Shown in pieces: positions 16,876 through 25,610 of a stretch of 64,000 nt of DNA. A program made the position numbers and the translations under genes. The stretch lies in contig NZ_MDVN01000024.1 of the NCBI RefSeq assembly GCF_002741945.1, positions 310,001-374,000 of the forward strand. Reading direction: 5' to 3'. Each line of letters opens with the position of its first letter. Position 1 is the stretch's first letter. The notes beneath the pieces were generated by a model. It was not told the DNA's origin. It saw only the letters and a list, made by a program, of their open reading frames with translations, and did no database searches. The stretch is from Gaetbulibacter sp. 4G1 (GTDB lineage Bacteria; Bacteroidota; Bacteroidia; Flavobacteriales; Flavobacteriaceae).

Positions 16876-17928
16876 ATGAAAAAACTATTTATTTTAAGCT
16901 GTGTATTTGCCATAGCTTTTGCTTGTAAAGAAGAACCTAAAAATTATGTTACCTTATCTGGAAAAATCACCAACAAAAACAGTGATTCTTTAATGGTAAG
17001 AACTCGTGAATACTCTAAAACCATTAAAGTAAATAAAGATGGTACTTTCAAAGACACTTTAAAAGTTGAAACTGGAGAATACTTTCTTTATGACGGTAAT
17101 GAAGCAACAAACGTATTCCTAAAAAACGGATATGATTTAAACGTTACATTAGATACCAAAGAATTTGATGAATCTGTAACATATACAGGTAATGGAGCTG
17201 AATCTAGTAATTATTTAGCTAAAAAAGCTTTATTGGAAGAAACACTTTATCCTCCTAGTCTTCTTGATTTCGAAGAAGAAAAATTTGAATCTGAAACCAC
17301 AAAAATTCACAATAAACTAAATGCTTTTTTAGACGAACATAAAAATATAGATTCAACTTTATATTCAAGTCAAAAAAAGGAAATAGATGGCTTTAAGGAA
17401 GGAATTTTAAATGTTTATAAAAGTAATAAAAAACGTGAGCAAGAAAGAGCAGCACAATTTGCACATTTTATAGGAAAACCATCCCCTACATTTGATAATT
17501 ATGAAAACTATAAAGGAGGTACCACATCTTTATCAGATTTAAAAGGAAAATTTGTTTATGTAGATATATGGGCTACTTGGTGTGGACCATGTAAAGCAGA
17601 AATTCCGTTTTTAAAAGAAATGGAAGAAAAGTATCATGATAAAAATATTGAGTTTGTAAGTATCTCTGTTGACAATGGTAGAGGCTATAAAAACAAATCT
17701 GTTGAAGCTTCAAAAGAAGGTTGGAAAAAGATGATAGAAGAAAAAGAAATGGGAGGTGTTCAATTATTTTCTGATAATGCATGGAAATCTGACTTTGTTC
17801 AAGGCTACAAAGTTCAAGGCATACCACGCTTTATTTTAATTGACCCAGCTGGCAATGTAGTAAATGCAGATGCTCCAAGGCCATCGAGTCCAAAACTCAT
17901 TAAACTATTAAATGAGAATAATATATAA
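16876..17928 (+). CDS. TlpA-family thiol-disulfide lipoprotein
   Basis: The 350-residue product has a lipoprotein signal with Cys17 (IAFACKE), a beta-rich N-terminal domain of the DUF4369 type (about 25-110), a helical linker, and a C-terminal thioredoxin-like domain with the active site WCGPC at Cys236 and Cys239, followed by FVSISVD and the cis-Pro segment GIPRFILID. Such proteins reduce periplasmic disulfides, for example in cytochrome c maturation or stress defence. It has its own promoter and is followed by a strong terminator. Confidence 0.9.
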   Translation: MKKLFILSCVFAIAFACKEEPKNYVTLSGKITNKNSDSLMVRTREYSKTIKVNKDGTFKDTLKVETGEYFLYDGNEATNVFLKNGYDLNVTLDTKEFDESVTYTGNGAESSNYLAKKALLEETLYPPSLLDFEEEKFESETTKIHNKLNAFLDEHKNIDSTLYSSQKKEIDGFKEGILNVYKSNKKREQERAAQFAHFIGKPSPTFDNYENYKGGTTSLSDLKGKFVYVDIWATWCGPCKAEIPFLKEMEEKYHDKNIEFVSISVDNGRGYKNKSVEASKEGWKKMIEEKEMGGVQLFSDNAWKSDFVQGYKVQGIPRFILIDPAGNVVNADAPRPSSPKLIKLLNENNI

Positions 17929-17940
17929 TTAGTTCTAAAT

Positions 17941-17967
17941 AAAAAAAGCCGCAATTCGCGGCTTTTT
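17941..17967 (+). terminator. Bidirectional terminator
   Basis: AAAAAAGCCGC, a 5-nt loop and GCGGCTTTTTT form a GC-rich stem flanked by A and T runs. It serves the TlpA-like gene and the convergent nnr gene. Confidence 0.92.
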
Positions 17968-17972
17968 TATTT

Positions 17973-19526
17973 TTATTCATTTGGAGCTTCTTCTTCTTTT
18001 TGAGCAGGCTGCTCTGGCTGTTTAAATAAATCTATATAGGCTTCACCTAAATAATCTATAACGTGGCTAGCTATTAAACTTTGATATCCAAAATCTTCAA
18101 TAGCAATATCTGCTGATTTTCCATGTAAGTATACTCCAAATATAGCAGCAGTTAATGGAGCGTATCCCTGAGAAATTAAGCCAGTTATAATTCCAGTTAA
18201 AACATCACCACTACCAGCGGTTGCTAATCCAGGGTTTCCAGTTGTATTTACATACAATTTATCCTGTAATACAGTTATCGTATTTGCTCCTTTTACTACA
18301 ACTATTAGTTTATATTTTTTTGAAAAAGATTTGACTTTTTTAAGCTTATCAAAATCGTCTTTCCATTTTCCAATTAAACGCTCTAACTCTTTTGGATGTG
18401 GTGTTAAAATGGTCTGATCTGGCAATAATTTCAACAACGTCTTCTTTTTAGCTAGAATATTTATGCCATCAGCATCAATAACCAATGGTGCTTTGTTTTG
18501 TTTCAAAAAAGCTTCAAATGCACTTATAGTTTTTGAGTTTGTACCTATTCCAACTCCAAAACCAATAACTGTTGGTTCAATATTAAAAGCTATTTTAGTT
18601 ATATTTTCATTATCCATATCAGTAATTACCATAGCTTCAGGAAAAGAAGTTTGTATTACATTATAACCACATTTAGGAATAAAAACACTTATTAATCCAG
18701 CCCCTGCTGATAATACTGCTCTGCTAGTTAAAGTTACTGCCCCTATTTTTCCATAACTTCCCCCTATTATTAAAGCATGTCCAAAATGACCTTTGTGTGA
18801 AAATTTTTCTCTAGGAATGTACATTGGCAATACCTCATGCTTTCCAATTAAATCTACTTCAGTTGTTGTGGTATATAGAAACTCTTGATCTAATCCAATA
18901 TCCAACACTTCCCATTGCACAGTATACTTAGCAGTTTCTGGTAAGAAAAACACTAATTTAGCAGATGCAAAACTTAATGTATAACCAGCCCAAACTACAG
19001 CATCTTCACTTTCAGGAACTTTATCTGTACTTAATCCAGATGGTATGTCAATAGCTAAAGTAAATGCTTTGGTAGCCCTAAAGTGCATAAACAAAGCTTT
19101 AACCCAATCGTCTATCGGTCTATTTAGACCAATGCCAAAAACTGCATCAACAATAATATCATCATGATGCATCTCCGGAAAATCTTCAGTACAACTTAAT
19201 AATGTAGGCCAGTTTTTAGTAACATTTTTTATTCGATCATAATTGATTAAAAAATCTTTCGATCGCTTATCGCTACAATTAACTATATATGTTTTTACAT
19301 TATATCCATGCGTTATTAAATGCCTTGCTATAACTAAGCCATCTCCTCCGTTATTGCCAATACCGCAAAAAACGTGTATGGGTACTTGAGCACCTTGCAT
19401 ACGCATATGCATCCAATTAAAAATTTGTGTTCCAGCGCGTTCCATCAAATCTGTTGATGTAATATTTTGACGCTCTGCAGTTAACTTATCACCTTCATAA
19501 ATTTGTTCTTTAGAAAATATTTTCAT
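17973..19526 (-). CDS. nnr: Bifunctional NAD(P)H-hydrate epimerase / ADP-dependent dehydratase
   Basis: The 517-residue protein repairs damaged NADH and NADPH hydrates. The N-terminal YjeF_N epimerase domain (about 1-215) shows GIGNNGGDGLVIARHL. The C-terminal ribokinase-like dehydratase domain (about 235-495) shows GGSYGKIGA, VIDADGIN, LTPHPKE and NTTGNPGLATAGSGDVLTG. The length fits the fused bacterial enzyme. The final 20 residues are a Glu/Pro/Gln-rich tail. It is divergent from the threonine operon across a region that holds a long palindrome. Confidence 0.93.
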   Translation of the reverse strand: MKIFSKEQIYEGDKLTAERQNITSTDLMERAGTQIFNWMHMRMQGAQVPIHVFCGIGNNGGDGLVIARHLITHGYNVKTYIVNCSDKRSKDFLINYDRIKNVTKNWPTLLSCTEDFPEMHHDDIIVDAVFGIGLNRPIDDWVKALFMHFRATKAFTLAIDIPSGLSTDKVPESEDAVVWAGYTLSFASAKLVFFLPETAKYTVQWEVLDIGLDQEFLYTTTTEVDLIGKHEVLPMYIPREKFSHKGHFGHALIIGGSYGKIGAVTLTSRAVLSAGAGLISVFIPKCGYNVIQTSFPEAMVITDMDNENITKIAFNIEPTVIGFGVGIGTNSKTISAFEAFLKQNKAPLVIDADGINILAKKKTLLKLLPDQTILTPHPKELERLIGKWKDDFDKLKKVKSFSKKYKLIVVVKGANTITVLQDKLYVNTTGNPGLATAGSGDVLTGIITGLISQGYAPLTAAIFGVYLHGKSADIAIEDFGYQSLIASHVIDYLGEAYIDLFKQPEQPAQKEEEAPNE

Positions 19527-19557
19527 TTGATAATTATCGTTTTTTCAATTCTAAATA

Positions 19558-19614
19558 TTTTTTTGCAGAATTCTTTCATAAAAAGATATTCTACGTAAGA
19601 ATTCTGCAAAAAAA
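19558..19614. repeat. 18-bp-arm palindrome between nnr and the thr operon
   Basis: TTTTTTTGCAGAATTCTT (19558-19575) and its exact reverse complement (19597-19614) are separated by 21 nt. The T run comes first and the A run last in both directions, which is the wrong order for a rho-independent terminator. It lies upstream of the thr promoter and of nnr, so it could be an operator or an RNA hairpin. A shorter relative of the arm, TTTTTTGCAGA, recurs at 23302-23312. Confidence 0.75.
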
Positions 19615-19619
19615 AATAA

Positions 19620-19654
19620 TTTGTTTTTTTATTAGGTTAAAAGTAATACTTTTG
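19620..19654 (+). promoter_or_regulatory. Putative promoter of the threonine operon
   Basis: TACTTTTG (19647-19654) matches the -7 consensus TAnnTTTG, and TTTG (19620-19623) lies 23 nt upstream as a -33 element. Transcription would start about 19660, just before the leader peptide ORF. Confidence 0.65.
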
Positions 19655-19667
19655 ACTTGTATTATTT

Positions 19668-19781
19668 ATGAATATAATGATTCTTTTAAACCAAAATATT
19701 ATCGATATGCTTTCTTTTTCTTTAAGAAGAAATACTGCTATTTTTGGTACTACTACAATTACTATTACCCTTTGGGGTTAA
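19668..19781 (+). CDS. thrL: Threonine operon leader peptide
   Basis: A 37-codon ORF starts just after the predicted promoter and ends 85 nt before thrA. Its C-terminal end reads FGTTTITITLWG, with five Thr and two Ile in seven residues, very like the regulatory stretch of E. coli ThrL. Translation of such leaders stalls when charged threonyl- or isoleucyl-tRNA is scarce, which lets transcription continue into the biosynthetic genes. A shorter start at codon 14 would keep the stretch. I could not find a convincing terminator with a T run downstream; the best local fold is TATTACCC with GGG(GT)TAATA at the leader stop, so the exact mechanism is open. Confidence 0.75.
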   Translation: MNIMILLNQNIIDMLSFSLRRNTAIFGTTTITITLWG

Positions 19782-19866
19782 TAATTATATTCTCATCAGG
19801 CTATCTTTGTAATTTTTACATTACACTTTCTTAAACATTTTATTAAAAAATACTAATTCATTAAAA

Positions 19867-22314
19867 ATGAAGGTTTTAAAATTTGGCGGAACATCTGTAG
19901 GTTCTGCAAAAAATATAAATAAAGTAATACATATTTTAGATAATTATTCAAAAGAAGATGCAGTAATATGCGTTGTTTCTGCTATTGGAGGTATTACCGA
20001 TAAGTTACTACTTGCTGGAAAACAAGCACAAAACAAGGACAAAAACTTTTTAAATACGTTTAATCTTATTAAGGATATTCATTTTGAAATTATAAATGAG
20101 CTTATTCCTAATGATGGTGAAAAACCTATTTCTACTTATGTTGAAAACAAATTAAGTGAACTAAACAGTTTATTGGATGGTATATACTTAATCAACGAAC
20201 TATCTCCTAAAACATCTGATAAACTAGTAAGTTTTGGAGAATCTTTATCTTCATACATCATTGCTGAGACTATGAAAAATAGAGAGCTATCAGCTGATCG
20301 TAAAAACTCTCAGGAATTGATAATTACCAATTCTAATTTTTCAAAAGCAGAAGTGAATTTCGATTTAACAAATGCAAATATTAAGAATTATTTCAAATCA
20401 TTAAATCAACAAATTACTATACTTCCTGGGTTTGTAGCCAATTCTACATTGGGAGAACAAACTACACTTGGGCGTGGCGGCTCAGATTTTACTGCTGCTA
20501 TCGTTGCTGCTGCTTTAAACGTAAAGCAGTTAGAAATTTGGACTGATGTTAGCGGTATGTATACTACGAACCCAAAATTGGTTAAACAAGCCTACCCTAT
20601 TGAAAAAATTTCGTATCAAGAGGCTATGGAATTATCTCATTTTGGTGCGAAAGTATTATATCCGCCAACTGTTCAACCAGTTCTAGATTTAAACATACCT
20701 ATTCATATTAAAAACACATTAGAGCCAGATGCTGCTGGTACTATTATTTCTGATGGTGAATTGAACACAACATCTCCAGTAAAAGGTATTAGCAATATTG
20801 GGAACATTGCCTTATTAACACTCCAAGGTAATGGAATGGTTGGTATTCCTGGGTTTTCTAAACGATTATTTGAAACGTTATCCCAAGAAAAAATAAATAT
20901 TATTTTAATTACACAGGCTTCATCTGAGCATTCTATATGCTTAGGCATTGATGAAAAAGATGCTGAATCTGCAAAAACAGCTATCGATTCAGCTTTTGAA
21001 AATGAAATAGCCCTTCATAAAATTGATCCAATTATTATAGAAACAAACCTATCCATTATCGCTCTTGTTGGTGATAACATGAAAAACCATCAAGGTATTA
21101 GCGGTAAAATGTTTAGCAGTTTAGGTAAAAACAACATTAATATTCGTGCCATAGCACAAGGAGCTTCAGAAAAAAACATATCTGCTGTAATTGCAGAAAA
21201 AGATGTAAAAAAAGCATTAAACACCTTACACGAACAGTTTTTTGAAATTCAGACCAAACAGCTCAACATATTTATTACCGGTGTTGGTAATGTTGGAGAG
21301 CGTTTAGTTGAACAAATACAACAACAAAAAAAATACCTAAAGGAAAATTTAAAGATTAACTTACGAGTTATAGGATTGTCAAATTCAAGAACTATGATTT
21401 TTGATGAAGATGGTATCAATTTAAAAACATGGAAAGAGCAACTAGCAACAGGTGAAATAGCAACTTTAGATGGCTTCTTTGAAAAAACCAAATCATTGAA
21501 TTTACGCAATAGTATTTTTGTTGATGTAACAGCTAATAAAGACGTCGCTAATTTATACGCAAAGTATTTGCGAGAAAGTATTGGCGTAGTAGCATGCAAT
21601 AAAATTGCTTGTTCTAGTGATTATAAAAACTATAAATTGTTAAAACGTTTGTCACTTAAATACAATGCCCCTTACCTATTCGAAACAAATGTAGGCGCAG
21701 GTTTACCTATTATAGATACGCTAAACAATCTAATAGCATCGGGCGATAAAATAATATCTATTCAGGCCGTTTTATCTGGTAGTTTAAATTTTGTATTCAA
21801 CAATTATAACGATTCCAATACATTTTATGATGTAGTAAAACAAGCTGATGCAGAAGGTTATACAGAACCAGACCCAAGAATAGATTTAAGCGGTGTAGAT
21901 GTTGCAAGGAAAATTTTAATTCTAGCTCGCGAAAGTGGTGTTGAAATAAATTTAGAAGATATTTTGAACGTGCCTTTCTTATCAGAATCTGGATTAAAAA
22001 GCGATACTGTTGATGATTTTTATCAAACATTAATTAATGACGAATCGCATTATCAAAAATTATATGCTTCCGCGAAAACGAAGAACTGCCAATTAAAATA
22101 TGTTGCACAATTTAATGAAGGAAAAGCAAATGTAGGGCTAAAGGAGATTCCAGAAGGTCACCCGTTTTATAATTTAGAAGGTAGCGACAATATTGTTATG
22201 TTTTATACAGAGAGATATCCTAAACAACCTATGATTATTAAAGGTGCGGGTGCAGGTGCAGAAGTTACAGCTTCTGGCTTGTTTGCTGATATAATTAGAA
22301 TAGGAAATGATTAA
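19867..22314 (+). CDS. thrA: Bifunctional aspartate kinase / homoserine dehydrogenase
   Basis: The 815-residue enzyme catalyses the first and third steps of threonine synthesis. The kinase domain (1 to about 290) opens with LKFGGTSVGSA and contains GRGGSDFTA and EIWTDVSGMYTT. Two ACT-type regulatory segments follow (about 310-460). The homoserine dehydrogenase domain starts near 465 with FITGVGNVGERL and contains ANKDVAN, GAGLPIIDT and the GYTEPDPRIDLSG segment. The length matches E. coli ThrA (820). It leads the thrABC operon behind the leader peptide, and feedback by threonine is expected from the ACT region. Confidence 0.96.
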   Translation: MKVLKFGGTSVGSAKNINKVIHILDNYSKEDAVICVVSAIGGITDKLLLAGKQAQNKDKNFLNTFNLIKDIHFEIINELIPNDGEKPISTYVENKLSELNSLLDGIYLINELSPKTSDKLVSFGESLSSYIIAETMKNRELSADRKNSQELIITNSNFSKAEVNFDLTNANIKNYFKSLNQQITILPGFVANSTLGEQTTLGRGGSDFTAAIVAAALNVKQLEIWTDVSGMYTTNPKLVKQAYPIEKISYQEAMELSHFGAKVLYPPTVQPVLDLNIPIHIKNTLEPDAAGTIISDGELNTTSPVKGISNIGNIALLTLQGNGMVGIPGFSKRLFETLSQEKINIILITQASSEHSICLGIDEKDAESAKTAIDSAFENEIALHKIDPIIIETNLSIIALVGDNMKNHQGISGKMFSSLGKNNINIRAIAQGASEKNISAVIAEKDVKKALNTLHEQFFEIQTKQLNIFITGVGNVGERLVEQIQQQKKYLKENLKINLRVIGLSNSRTMIFDEDGINLKTWKEQLATGEIATLDGFFEKTKSLNLRNSIFVDVTANKDVANLYAKYLRESIGVVACNKIACSSDYKNYKLLKRLSLKYNAPYLFETNVGAGLPIIDTLNNLIASGDKIISIQAVLSGSLNFVFNNYNDSNTFYDVVKQADAEGYTEPDPRIDLSGVDVARKILILARESGVEINLEDILNVPFLSESGLKSDTVDDFYQTLINDESHYQKLYASAKTKNCQLKYVAQFNEGKANVGLKEIPEGHPFYNLEGSDNIVMFYTERYPKQPMIIKGAGAGAEVTASGLFADIIRIGND

Positions 22315-22322
22315 ATAAGTAT

Positions 22323-22361
22323 GTCATTTCTAGCAATCAGGAATAAATGATTCGCAATGAC
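22323..22361. repeat. REP-like hairpin in the thrA-thrB spacer
   Basis: GTCATTTC (22323-22330) and GCAATGAC (22354-22361) are near-perfect inverted ends, and AATCA/TGATT pair inside them. The termini GTCATT-C ... G-AATGAC resemble dispersed palindromic repeats found in many Bacteroidota genomes. The element covers the upstream ATG at 22357, so thrB should start at the next ATG. Confidence 0.5.
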
Positions 22362-22374
22362 AAAGAAATATACA

Positions 22375-23301
22375 ATGAAAAACGAAATAAAAATATTTTC
22401 ACCTGCAACAGTAGCAAATGTAGCTTGTGGCTTTGATGTTTTAGGTTTTTGCTTAGACAATATTGGTGATGAAATGCTAATTAGGAAAACGAATAAAAAA
22501 GGCATTTTTATAACTAAAATTGAAGGCTTTGATTTACCTATGGATGCTGAGTTAAATGTTGCTGGAGTTTCAGCATTAGCCATGTTCAAGGCTTTAAATG
22601 TTGATTATGGTTTTGAAATTGAAATTTGCAAAAACATAAAACCAGGAAGTGGTATTGGTAGTAGTGCTGCGAGTGCCGTAGGTAGTGTTTTTGGTATGAA
22701 TGAACTTTTAGGGAAACCTTTTAGCAAAACACAACTTACGGAGTTTGCTATTAAAGGCGAAGCTTTAGCTAGTAAATGTGAGCATGCTGATAATTTAGCT
22801 CCAGCTATTTTTGGAGGGTTTACATTGGTTAAAAGTGTGTCGCCATTAGAGATTCTAGAAATTCCGTCGCCAGATGATTTGTACGTTACTATTATTCATC
22901 CGCAAATTGAAATAAAAACATCAGAAGCTAGAGCTATACTTCCAAAAGAAGTTTCACTACAAAGTGCCATAACACAATGGGCAAATTTTGGTAGTTTAAT
23001 TCATGGGTTACACACTAGCAATTACGAGTTAATTAGTAAATCCCTTCATGATGTTATTATTGAACCACACCGAAGCAAACTTATTCCATATTATAACGAA
23101 GTAAAAATGGAGGCATTAAAAACAGGTGCCTTAGGTTGTGGTATTTCGGGTTCTGGGCCTTCAATTTTTTCTTTATCAAAAGGTTTAGAAAACGCTAAAA
23201 ATGTAGAAGATGCAATTAAAAATGTTTATTCTAAAGCTGATATAAAATTTGATACTTATACATCAAGAATTAACACAGAAGGCATCAAAATAATAAATTA
23301 A
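22375..23301 (+). CDS. thrB: Homoserine kinase
   Basis: This GHMP-family kinase phosphorylates homoserine. I place the start at 22375 because homology-like sequence begins at MKNEIKIFSPATVANVACGFD and the ATG 18 nt upstream lies in a repeat. The 308-residue protein has the ATP-binding loop KPGSGIGSSAASAVG (about residue 85) and the C-terminal GHMP motif GCGISGSGPS (about 255). It is the second gene of the threonine operon, 60 nt after thrA and 43 nt before thrC. Confidence 0.94.
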   Translation: MKNEIKIFSPATVANVACGFDVLGFCLDNIGDEMLIRKTNKKGIFITKIEGFDLPMDAELNVAGVSALAMFKALNVDYGFEIEICKNIKPGSGIGSSAASAVGSVFGMNELLGKPFSKTQLTEFAIKGEALASKCEHADNLAPAIFGGFTLVKSVSPLEILEIPSPDDLYVTIIHPQIEIKTSEARAILPKEVSLQSAITQWANFGSLIHGLHTSNYELISKSLHDVIIEPHRSKLIPYYNEVKMEALKTGALGCGISGSGPSIFSLSKGLENAKNVEDAIKNVYSKADIKFDTYTSRINTEGIKIIN

Positions 23302-23303
23302 TT

Positions 23304-23326
23304 TTTTGCAGATTGCCATTGCAAAA
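23304..23326. repeat. Short inverted repeat in the thrB-thrC spacer
   Basis: TTTTGCA (23304-23310) and TGCAAAA (23320-23326) are exact 7-bp arms around 9 nt. The left side (TTTTTTGCAGA) repeats the core of the palindrome upstream of the operon. Confidence 0.4.
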
Positions 23327-23344
23327 CTGAAATTACAATTAAAA

Positions 23345-24637
23345 ATGAATTATTATAGTCTAAATAAAAAAGCACCAAAAACATCATTTAAAGATGCCGT
23401 AATAAAAGGCTTAGCTCCAGATAAAGGCTTATACTTTCCGGAAAGCATTACACCTTTACCAAAAGAATTCTTTGAGAATATTGATGATTTATCTTATTCT
23501 GAAATAGCATTCCGAGCTATTAAGCAATTTATATCTCCGGAGATCCCTGAGGATGTTTTAAAGACTATTGTTGAAGAGACTCTGTCTTTTGACTTCCCTA
23601 TAATTCAATTAAATGAAAATATCTCTACCTTAGAATTGTTTCATGGACCAACCATGGCCTTTAAAGATGTTGGTGCTCGCTTTATGGCTCGTTGTTTAGG
23701 TTATTTTAATAAGAATAATGATAAAGAAGTTACTGTTTTGGTAGCAACATCAGGAGATACGGGAGGTGCAGTAGCAAATGGCTTTTTAGGTGTAAAAGGT
23801 GTAAATGTGGTTATACTCTACCCTAGCGGAAAAGTAAGCGATATTCAAGAAAAACAACTAACAACATTAGGAGAAAACATCACAGCACTAGAAGTTAACG
23901 GCACTTTTGATGATTGTCAAGCCATGGTAAAAAAAGCCTTTTTAGACGAGACTCTAACTAATCAGATGCAACTAACATCAGCAAACTCTATAAATGTAGC
24001 ACGCTGGTTGCCACAACTATTTTACTTTATGTTTGCCTATAAACAATTACATAAATCATATGGTGATATTGTATTCTCTGTACCTAGTGGAAATTTTGGT
24101 AATGTATGTGCAGGTATGATGGCGCAACAATTAGGATTGCCTGTAAAACATTTTATCGCTTCAAACAATGAGAATAATGTAGTTACTCGTTATTTGCAAT
24201 CTAAAATTTACGAACCAAAACCTTCAATACAAACCATTAGTAATGCTATGGATGTTGGTGCACCAAGCAATTTTATTCGTATTCAAGAAATCTATAAAAA
24301 CAGTTTTGAATCATTAAACGATAATCTATCGTCTTATAGTTTTTCTGATAACAAAACCAGAGAGGCCATGCTAGAAATATATAGCAATTATAATTACGTA
24401 GCAGATCCACATGGTGCGGTGGGGTATTTAGGTTGTAAAGCTTATTTAAAAGAACATCCTAATGCCCATTGTGTGTTTTTAGAAACTGCACATCCTACTA
24501 AGTTTTTAGATGTTGTAGAAGAGGTTATTAAAAAAGAACAACCGTTACCTGTGCAAATTGAAGCTGTAATGGATAAAGAAAAAGTGTCTATCGAAATTTC
24601 AAGTTATATAGATCTAAAAAACTATCTTCTTAATTAA
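23345..24637 (+). CDS. thrC: Threonine synthase
   Basis: The enzyme converts O-phosphohomoserine to threonine with pyridoxal phosphate. I choose the ATG at 23345 (MNYYSLNKKAP) over the in-frame ATG at 23306, whose extra residues lie in the repeat-bearing spacer. The 430-residue protein contains LELFHGPTMAFKDVGARFMARCL with the PLP lysine, the SGDTGGAVANGF phosphate loop and SANSINVARWLPQ. The length matches the E. coli-type class. It is the last gene of the operon. Confidence 0.95.
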   Translation: MNYYSLNKKAPKTSFKDAVIKGLAPDKGLYFPESITPLPKEFFENIDDLSYSEIAFRAIKQFISPEIPEDVLKTIVEETLSFDFPIIQLNENISTLELFHGPTMAFKDVGARFMARCLGYFNKNNDKEVTVLVATSGDTGGAVANGFLGVKGVNVVILYPSGKVSDIQEKQLTTLGENITALEVNGTFDDCQAMVKKAFLDETLTNQMQLTSANSINVARWLPQLFYFMFAYKQLHKSYGDIVFSVPSGNFGNVCAGMMAQQLGLPVKHFIASNNENNVVTRYLQSKIYEPKPSIQTISNAMDVGAPSNFIRIQEIYKNSFESLNDNLSSYSFSDNKTREAMLEIYSNYNYVADPHGAVGYLGCKAYLKEHPNAHCVFLETAHPTKFLDVVEEVIKKEQPLPVQIEAVMDKEKVSIEISSYIDLKNYLLN

Positions 24638-24712
24638 GAATCATAGAATTTGTCAGAAAATTTCGTTATTTTCGTTTCATCCTTTATTGAAGCTTATTAA
24701 AAAAAGTGAAAG

Positions 24713-25399
24713 ATGAAAACAAACAAACTGCAAGCTCTAACTTTTCTTTTCTTTATAACACTTTCGCTACATGCCCAGAAAAAAGTTGTTAATGGGCAAA
24801 TAATTACCTTTAAAAACATTACAGTAGAAAATGCAAAAATTACTGTAAAAAAAACTAAGCACTCCGTTTTTTCAGACTCCCTTGGTTTTTTTTCAATTAC
24901 ATGTGATCTTAAGGATAAAATTTCTATAACAGCTGCTGGATTTAAATCAAAACAGGTTAAAGTTAAAAACATAAAAGACTCTTTGAATGTATCTTTGATA
25001 ATATCTGGTAGCGAAGAAGATATAAATTTGGCTATGAATAATGGCCATATTAATGAGGAGGAGCGAAATTTAGTAAATAAACACTTTAAATCTGGTCAAT
25101 TGTATAGTCTTGGGTTTACAAATATGACAGATTTGATTAAAGGTAAATTTCCGAGGGTTAACATTATTAATGATGAATTGATAATTCGTGGGAAAAACAC
25201 CTTTTCAAATTCAAACAATTCTAAACCTAGAAACGGGGCTTTAATTATTATTAACGGTACAGAATACAGATGGAGTTCGGTTAAAAGTATGATTGTGACC
25301 AACGTGAAAGATATAAAAATACTTAATAGTCTAGAAGCTTCAAGATATGGAGCAGGTAGCGGAAATGGTGTTGTAGTAATAAAACTTGTGGACGAATAA
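24713..25399 (+). CDS. Carboxypeptidase-regulatory plus TonB-plug protein without a barrel
   Basis: The 228-residue protein has a signal peptide (ending LSLHAQ), a CarboxypepD_reg-like beta domain (about 25-100: VVNGQIITFKNITVENAKI, KISITAAGFKSK) and a segment like the end of a TonB receptor plug (TDLIKGKFPRVNI, GALIIINGTEYRW, IKILNSLEASRYGAGSGNGVVVIKL). In SusC-type receptors this pair precedes a 22-strand barrel of 600-800 residues; here the ORF stops right after the plug. Such short plug-only proteins occur in flavobacteria, so it may be a real small protein rather than a remnant. No susD is adjacent. Confidence 0.75.
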   Translation: MKTNKLQALTFLFFITLSLHAQKKVVNGQIITFKNITVENAKITVKKTKHSVFSDSLGFFSITCDLKDKISITAAGFKSKQVKVKNIKDSLNVSLIISGSEEDINLAMNNGHINEEERNLVNKHFKSGQLYSLGFTNMTDLIKGKFPRVNIINDELIIRGKNTFSNSNNSKPRNGALIIINGTEYRWSSVKSMIVTNVKDIKILNSLEASRYGAGSGNGVVVIKLVDE

Positions 25400-25610
25400 G
25401 GCTCTTTTTTCTTCTAAAAAAACTACTCAACATATAACTCTAGTTCTATTTGCAACATAGGTTTTTAGATGTTTTTGAATTGATATGCGTTTGACTAAGC
25501 AGCACATGTTTTTCCAAACTTTCACAATGGAATTAATCCAGTTAGCTGCGCAGGATATTGTATGCTATACGAGAAATGACTTCGAAACTAAAAAAACATT
25601 AAAGAATTAT

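Noticed and set aside
19558-19616. Palindrome upstream of thr as a rho-independent terminator
   Set aside because: T run precedes and A run follows the stem in both orientations, so no U run follows the hairpin in either transcript.
21249-22030. Minus-strand ORFs opposite thrA
   Set aside because: They are shadows of the homoserine dehydrogenase part of thrA and have low-complexity hydrophobic composition.
22357-22374. Upstream ATG of thrB
   Set aside because: It lies inside the palindromic repeat end, and homologous sequence starts at 22375.
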